This document shows, one piece after another, positions 6,875 through 9,730 of a stretch of 9,730 nucleotides of DNA (the stretch's first letter is position 1; each line of letters begins with the position of its first letter). Under the pieces are notes generated by a model that was not told the DNA's origin, searched no databases, and saw only the letters and a program-made list of their open reading frames with translations. The position numbers and the translations under genes were made by a program. This stretch comes from Solirubrobacteraceae bacterium (GTDB lineage Bacteria; Actinomycetota; Thermoleophilia; Solirubrobacterales; Solirubrobacteraceae): assembly GCA_025935735.1 (NCBI GenBank), contig JAICUS010000190.1:1-9730 (forward strand), read 5' to 3'.

Positions 6875-7792
6875 ATGAGGAAAGGATTCCCCACGGCGGT
6901 GGTCGCCATGACGGCGGCCGCGCTGTTGGCACCCGCTGCCGCGGAGGCGCATCACGTCGCCAATGGCAGCGCGACGTGCACCCTCGTCGGGAACGTCCCG
7001 ACGATCAGGGCCAGCGCGTCGTTCGTGAGCTTTGCCAGCTACAACAAGCCGATCGCCGGCGAGCTGGACGTGGACGGCAAGAAGGTCCTGACGATCTCCG
7101 GGTTCACGTTCTGGGGCTCCAACGGCACGTGGCAGAGCCCTGCCGTGACGGCCACTCCCGGGTCGCATCTCGTGAGCGGCCAGTTCTGGTGGCCGCACCA
7201 GGACGGGATGAACGGCGCGTTCAGCGCGAGCGTCAACTGCCCGGCGCCGCCCAAGCCGACGCCGACCCCGACCCCGACGCCGACCCCGACGCCGACTCCC
7301 ACGCCGACGCCGACGCCGACGCCGACTCCCACGCCGACGCCGACCCCCACGCCGACGCCGATTCCCACGCCGCAGCCCCCGGTCACGCCGGCCGCGAACG
7401 GGGCGGTGAAGGACATCGTCCTGAAGGCGCCGCGCTGCACCCCGCGCAAGCTCGGCCGCCACCGGATCACGGTCACGCCGAAGGGCCGCCGCCACGGGCT
7501 CGTAACGTTCCACCTGAAGGGGCACGGCGCCCGCCACGTGCGCTGGTTCATCGACACCCGCGCCGCCGGCAGGTCGGGCGAGGCGTGGGAGTGGCTGAGC
7601 AACCACGGCCGCGCCTACCACATCTATCTGTGGGTCCAGCAGCGCTGGGGCGTCCACCTGTGGGGCCGCCACACCGTCGAGGCGCGCTTCAAGGTGACCA
7701 ACTCCTGCGGCAAGGTCCGCTCGGTCCGGGCCACGCGGTTGTACTTCAACCACGACCCCCGGCCGGACGACCCGATCTTCGCCCACCACTAG
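6875..7792 (+). CDS. Secreted two-domain protein with a Thr-Pro repeat linker
   Basis: The product has 305 residues. A signal peptide (MRKGFPTAVVAMTAAALLAP, cleavage near AEA at about 25) precedes a beta-rich domain of roughly 100 residues whose two Cys (35, 122) bracket it like an Ig-type disulfide. A linker of 19 Xaa-Pro dipeptides, nearly all Thr-Pro (129-166), leads to a basic C-terminal domain (about 185-300) with Cys188 and Cys278 and an unusual cluster of six Trp between about 230 and 265 (WFID, WEW, LWVQQRW, LWGR). Thr-Pro linkers usually join independently folded extracellular domains and are frequent O-glycosylation sites in actinobacteria. The Trp cluster could form a ligand or carbohydrate surface, but no known catalytic motif is present. 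The ATG is supported by AGGAAG 8 bases upstream. The product is otherwise unrecognised. Confidence 0.9.
   Translation: MRKGFPTAVVAMTAAALLAPAAAEAHHVANGSATCTLVGNVPTIRASASFVSFASYNKPIAGELDVDGKKVLTISGFTFWGSNGTWQSPAVTATPGSHLVSGQFWWPHQDGMNGAFSASVNCPAPPKPTPTPTPTPTPTPTPTPTPTPTPTPTPTPTPTPTPIPTPQPPVTPAANGAVKDIVLKAPRCTPRKLGRHRITVTPKGRRHGLVTFHLKGHGARHVRWFIDTRAAGRSGEAWEWLSNHGRAYHIYLWVQQRWGVHLWGRHTVEARFKVTNSCGKVRSVRATRLYFNHDPRPDDPIFAHH
7259..7372 (+). repeat. Hexanucleotide tandem repeat encoding (Thr-Pro)n
   Basis: Nineteen in-frame 6-base units of the form ACSCCS encode Thr-Pro dipeptides, with one unit changed to Ile-Pro. Several units are identical (ACGCCG runs), so copy number may vary between strains by slippage without breaking the frame. 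Confidence 0.95.
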
Positions 7793-7815
7793 CAGGGCGG
7801 CGAAGCACGGAAGGG

Positions 7816-7853
7816 CTCGCGGCGGGCATCCGACTCGGATGGCCCGCCGCGAG
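7816..7853 (+). terminator. Long perfect hairpin downstream of the Thr-Pro gene
   Basis: A 12-bp stem (7816-7827 with 7842-7853, core GCGGCGGGC/GCCCGCCGC) is extended by ATCCG/CGGAT (7828-7832 with 7836-7840) around a 3-base loop, with one bulged G. It begins 24 bases after the stop codon at 7790-7792. There is no T-run, so it is probably a hairpin-only terminator or an mRNA 3'-end stabiliser. Confidence 0.7.
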
Positions 7854-7995
7854 GTCGTTGACGCGGTCCCGCGGAGCGGTGCGCCGTGCAGGCCTTATTT
7901 GCGGCCCATCGTCCACTCGTCCATTCCAGTCACCCGGATTACAGATGCTGCTTAAGCCCTCAGCATTAGCTCCCTACGGTCTCCCTCAACGAATT

Positions 7996-8015
7996 GCGGG
8001 CCACGGTTGGCCCGC
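7996..8015 (+). other. 5'-leader hairpin before the collagen-like gene
   Basis: GCGGGCCA (7996-8003) pairs perfectly with TGGCCCGC (8008-8015) around the loop CGGT. It ends 9 bases before the Shine-Dalgarno core. It is close enough to affect mRNA stability or translation, but it leaves the ribosome site unpaired. It matches no riboswitch class I recognise. Confidence 0.55.
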
Positions 8016-8023
8016 TGATGACA

Positions 8024-8031
8024 GGGAGGGG
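8024..8031 (+). promoter_or_regulatory. Strong ribosome binding site for the gene at 8035
   Basis: GGGAGGGG contains a full GGAGG core (8025-8029) 5 bases before the ATG. It is the best Shine-Dalgarno match in the window, suggesting high expression. Confidence 0.8.
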
Positions 8032-8034
8032 TAG

Positions 8035-8955
8035 ATGCGCAAGCGTCTCTCACCCGGGGTGATCCTCGGGGTTTTGGCCATGGTCTTCGCGTGCACCGGC
8101 ACTGCTGCCGCCGGCGTGCTGATCACGTCGGGCAAGATCAAGGACGGCACGATCCGCGGCCGTGACATCCACAAGGGCACGATCACGAGCGATCGGCTCT
8201 CCAACGGCGTCCGGCGGGAGCTCCGCGAGGCCGGCACGCCCGGCCCGAAGGGCGACAAGGGCGATCCGGGCACGAACGGCACGTCGCTGCAGGGCTCGGC
8301 GCCGCAGAAGGGCGACAAGGGCGACAAGGGCGACAAGGGCCAGGACGGGCTGAACCCGGCGACGCTGGTCGCCAAGGACGGCGACGCGGGCTGGCGCTTC
8401 GTGGGCGGCGGCGGCACCTCGCCGTACCCGCAGGCGAGCTTCTCCGGCGGCGAGCTGCGGCTGCAGGGCGGCTTCGACGGCACGACGCCGAGCGGCGCGA
8501 TCGGCATCGCGCACGCCTACGACAACGCCCCCCTGAGCTCGCTGAAGACGCTCAGCTACGACTTCCGCATCGTCAAGCGCCCCGACGGCAGCGTGAGCGC
8601 GCCGACGATCCACATCACGGTGCTCAAGGCCGCCACGGGCACGGCGAGCGGCTTCACGAACTTCGTGTTCGAGCCCTACCAGCAGGGGACCTTCGGGACC
8701 TTCCAGCGCTACAGCGTCGACACGCTGGTCGGCCAGTGGTGGGCGACCCGCCCGACCGCCGGCATCGACCAGGGGCACCCCGCCTCGTGGACCGACGTCA
8801 TCAACAAGAACCCGGACGCGACGATCAGCGCGATCAGCGTCGACAACGGCGGCTCGTCGGGCAACACCACCCCGGCCGACCAGTTCGCGGCCGGCGCCGA
8901 TGACGTGATCGTCGGCTTCGGCTCGGACTTCACCCGCTACGACTTCGGCGGCTAG
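8035..8955 (+). CDS. Collagen-like exported protein with a C-terminal beta-rich domain
   Basis: This 306-residue protein starts with a signal peptide or signal anchor (RKRLSPGVILGVLAMVFACT, possible cleavage near AAA at 24-26; Cys20 has no convincing lipobox). A short repetitive segment (about 30-58) follows with the pattern IkdGTIrgrDIhkGTI, a motif I associate with Solirubrobacter-type surface proteins. Collagen-like Gly-X-Y triplets follow in two blocks, 67-84 and 93-105, broken once at 87-92 and rich in GDK. The C-terminal domain (about 115-306) is Gly/Ser/Thr-rich and ends with DDVIVGFGSDFTRYDFGG, resembling the end of lectin-like beta-sandwich domains in actinobacterial secreted proteins. 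Collagen-like stretches in bacteria usually trimerise and hold a binding domain away from the cell, so an adhesin or surface-fibre role is plausible. No enzyme motif is seen. The start is fixed by a strong GGAGG. Confidence 0.92.
   Translation: MRKRLSPGVILGVLAMVFACTGTAAAGVLITSGKIKDGTIRGRDIHKGTITSDRLSNGVRRELREAGTPGPKGDKGDPGTNGTSLQGSAPQKGDKGDKGDKGQDGLNPATLVAKDGDAGWRFVGGGGTSPYPQASFSGGELRLQGGFDGTTPSGAIGIAHAYDNAPLSSLKTLSYDFRIVKRPDGSVSAPTIHITVLKAATGTASGFTNFVFEPYQQGTFGTFQRYSVDTLVGQWWATRPTAGIDQGHPASWTDVINKNPDATISAISVDNGGSSGNTTPADQFAAGADDVIVGFGSDFTRYDFGG
8233..8352 (+). repeat. Collagen-like Gly-X-Y coding repeat
   Basis: The Gly-X-Y region is encoded in part by a 9-base unit, GGCGACAAG, present three times in tandem at 8311-8337 and again in related form near 8251. 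The unit encodes Gly-Asp-Lys. Triplet number could change by in-frame slippage. Confidence 0.85.
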
Positions 8956-8968
8956 CAACTCCGAACCC

Positions 8969-9003
8969 GCGGCGGGCGTCCCGGAATCCGGGGCGCCCGC
9001 CGC
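8969..9003 (+). terminator. Strong intrinsic-type hairpin after the collagen-like gene
   Basis: GCGGCGGGCG (8969-8978) pairs perfectly with CGCCCGCCGC (8994-9003). The stem continues with a T-G wobble and CCCGG/CCGGG around the loop AAT, giving about 16 consecutive pairs, then ATCTCTT. It begins 14 bases after the stop codon and insulates the dehydrogenase gene. It shares the GCGGCGGGC/GCCCGCCGC core with the hairpin at 7816-7853. Confidence 0.8.
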
Positions 9004-9009
9004 ATCTCT

Positions 9010-9023
9010 TAGGCTCCCGCGGA
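9010..9023 (+). promoter_or_regulatory. Candidate leaderless -10 for the dehydrogenase gene
   Basis: TAGGCT (9010-9015) matches the TANNNT -10 consensus and ends 7 bases before the ATG at 9023, which has no Shine-Dalgarno sequence. Transcription would then begin at or next to the start codon. The -35 would fall inside the terminator hairpin and has no TTG match. Confidence 0.4.
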
Positions 9024-9730
9024 TGATCCCCGAGGGCCTCCAGGTGCCGTTCGACCACGAGCTGGTGATCGCGCGGCCCGGGCCGCGGACCGGCTATCCG
9101 TTCATCGTGGCCATCCACTCCACCCGCGGCGCCGAGCCGGCCGGGCGGGCGGGCGGCGGCTGCCGGCTCGCGCGCTACGCGGACCCGCTGGACGGCCTCT
9201 ATGACGCGCTGCGGCTCTCCCAGGGCATGTCGCGCAAGTCTGCGATCTCCGGGACGCGGACCGGCGGCGCGAAGTGCGTGATCGCCGTGCCGGCCGGCGA
9301 GGCGCCGTGGCCGCTGATTGGCGAGCGCCGCGAGGCCGTGCTGCGCGACCTGGCCGACGTCGTCGAAGGCTTGGGCGGCCGCTATCTCACCGGCCCCGAC
9401 GTCGGCACCACGCCCACCGACATGGAGTGGGTGCACGGGCTGACCGAGTACGCGGCCGGCTTCGCCGGCGGCGGCACGGCCGGCGGGACCGCGACCGGCG
9501 TGCTGGCCTGCATGCGGGCGGCGGCGCGGCACGCGCTCGACGCGGACCTCGACGGCCTGACCGTGACCGTGGTCGGGCTCGGCGGCGTGGGGGAGCTGGT
9601 CGCGCGCGGGCTCCACGCCGCGGGCGCGCGGCTGATCGTCACCGACGTCGACGCGGGCAAGCGCGCGCTCGCGGACGAGCTCGGCGCGCGCTGGGTGGAC
9701 CCCGACGGCGCGCAGCGGCACGAGTGCGAC
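9023..9730 (+). CDS. Glu/Leu/Phe/Val dehydrogenase family protein (leucine-dehydrogenase-like), 3' end outside window
   Basis: The gene is open to the window edge; 236 residues are visible of an expected 340-360. Members catalyse NAD(P)-dependent reversible oxidative deamination of amino acids to 2-oxo acids. Motifs in order: GGGCR (44-48), then DALRLSQGMSRK with the substrate-carboxylate Lys72, GGAKCVI with the catalytic Lys84, TGPDVGTT with the catalytic Asp126, and the Rossmann dinucleotide site VVGLGGVG (GxGxxG at 185-190) with Asp208 (LIVTDVD), which favours NAD over NADP. All catalytic residues are present. Two stretches differ from textbook leucine dehydrogenases: GGAK replaces GGGK, and the segment before the Rossmann domain reads GGTAGGTATGV without the usual DPSP. 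Substrate choice among Leu, Val, Phe or a relative is therefore open. The ATG at 9023 gives the usual N-terminal length, and a TANNNT element lies just upstream. It looks monocistronic and unrelated to the secreted-protein genes. Confidence 0.92.
   Translation, partial: MIPEGLQVPFDHELVIARPGPRTGYPFIVAIHSTRGAEPAGRAGGGCRLARYADPLDGLYDALRLSQGMSRKSAISGTRTGGAKCVIAVPAGEAPWPLIGERREAVLRDLADVVEGLGGRYLTGPDVGTTPTDMEWVHGLTEYAAGFAGGGTAGGTATGVLACMRAAARHALDADLDGLTVTVVGLGGVGELVARGLHAAGARLIVTDVDAGKRALADELGARWVDPDGAQRHECD

Larger units (their letters stand above)
7854..8034 (+). promoter_or_regulatory. Upstream region and leader of the collagen-like gene
   Basis: This stretch is visibly richer in A/T than the flanking genes and should hold the promoter of the gene at 8035. 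A weak candidate is TTAAGC (7952-7957) with a 17-base spacer to TACGGT (7975-7980, TANNNT). CTTAAG (7951-7956) also occurs upstream of the gene at 6875. A hairpin in the predicted leader (7996-8015) and a strong Shine-Dalgarno sequence follow. Confidence 0.4.

Noticed and set aside
7259..7372. CRISPR or minisatellite-like array
   Set aside because: The units are only 6 bases with no spacers and encode an in-frame Thr-Pro linker within a well-supported gene.
7890..7912. A third copy of the attachment-like repeat (TTATTTGC ... CCCATCG)
   Set aside because: Resemblance to 281-317 is limited to short scattered matches and lacks the GTATCGCCCACC core.

Overview
This window looks like chromosomal DNA from a very high-GC Actinomycetota. 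The best guess is the Thermoleophilia/Solirubrobacterales lineage: small secreted PASTA, Thr-Pro and collagen-like proteins sit beside a large LuxR-family ATPase regulator, and two genes appear to have leaderless promoters. The lineage is inferred from style and composition, not from a marker gene. In such DNA almost every gene has long open frames on the other strand, and these were discounted.

Layout. (1) 1-269 is the 3' end of a tyrosine recombinase gene, followed at 293-344 by a fragment resembling the 3' end of a tRNA gene and then an intrinsic terminator. This is the usual layout at the edge of an integrated element. (2) 375-2848, minus strand, is a two-gene unit: a secreted protein with a C-terminal PASTA domain, then an unknown secreted protein that overlaps it and seems to start at CTG. 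(3) 2981-5788, plus strand and divergent, encodes a 935-residue LuxR-type ATPase regulator (LAL/MalT-like). A dyad and a candidate leaderless promoter at its 3' end precede an unknown secreted protein (5800-6627). (4) 6628-6874 is intergenic and holds a diverged second copy of the tRNA-end/terminator repeat. (5) 6875-7792 encodes a secreted two-domain protein with a Thr-Pro linker. (6) 8035-8955 encodes a secreted or anchored collagen-like protein. (7) 9023 to the window end is the start of a Glu/Leu/Phe/Val-type amino-acid dehydrogenase.

How the parts may work together. Five of the eight genes encode exported envelope or extracellular proteins without enzyme motifs, and one encodes a signal-responsive transcription regulator. 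The segment between the two repeat copies (about 293-6752) contains the regulator and three of the secreted proteins. It could be accessory DNA laid down at a tRNA-end attachment site, but the copies have diverged and neither is an intact tRNA, so this is a hypothesis. The dehydrogenase is ordinary metabolism separated from the rest by a strong hairpin. No defence system, CRISPR array, insertion sequence or toxin-antitoxin pair was found, and no complete new system can be demonstrated from the sequence alone.
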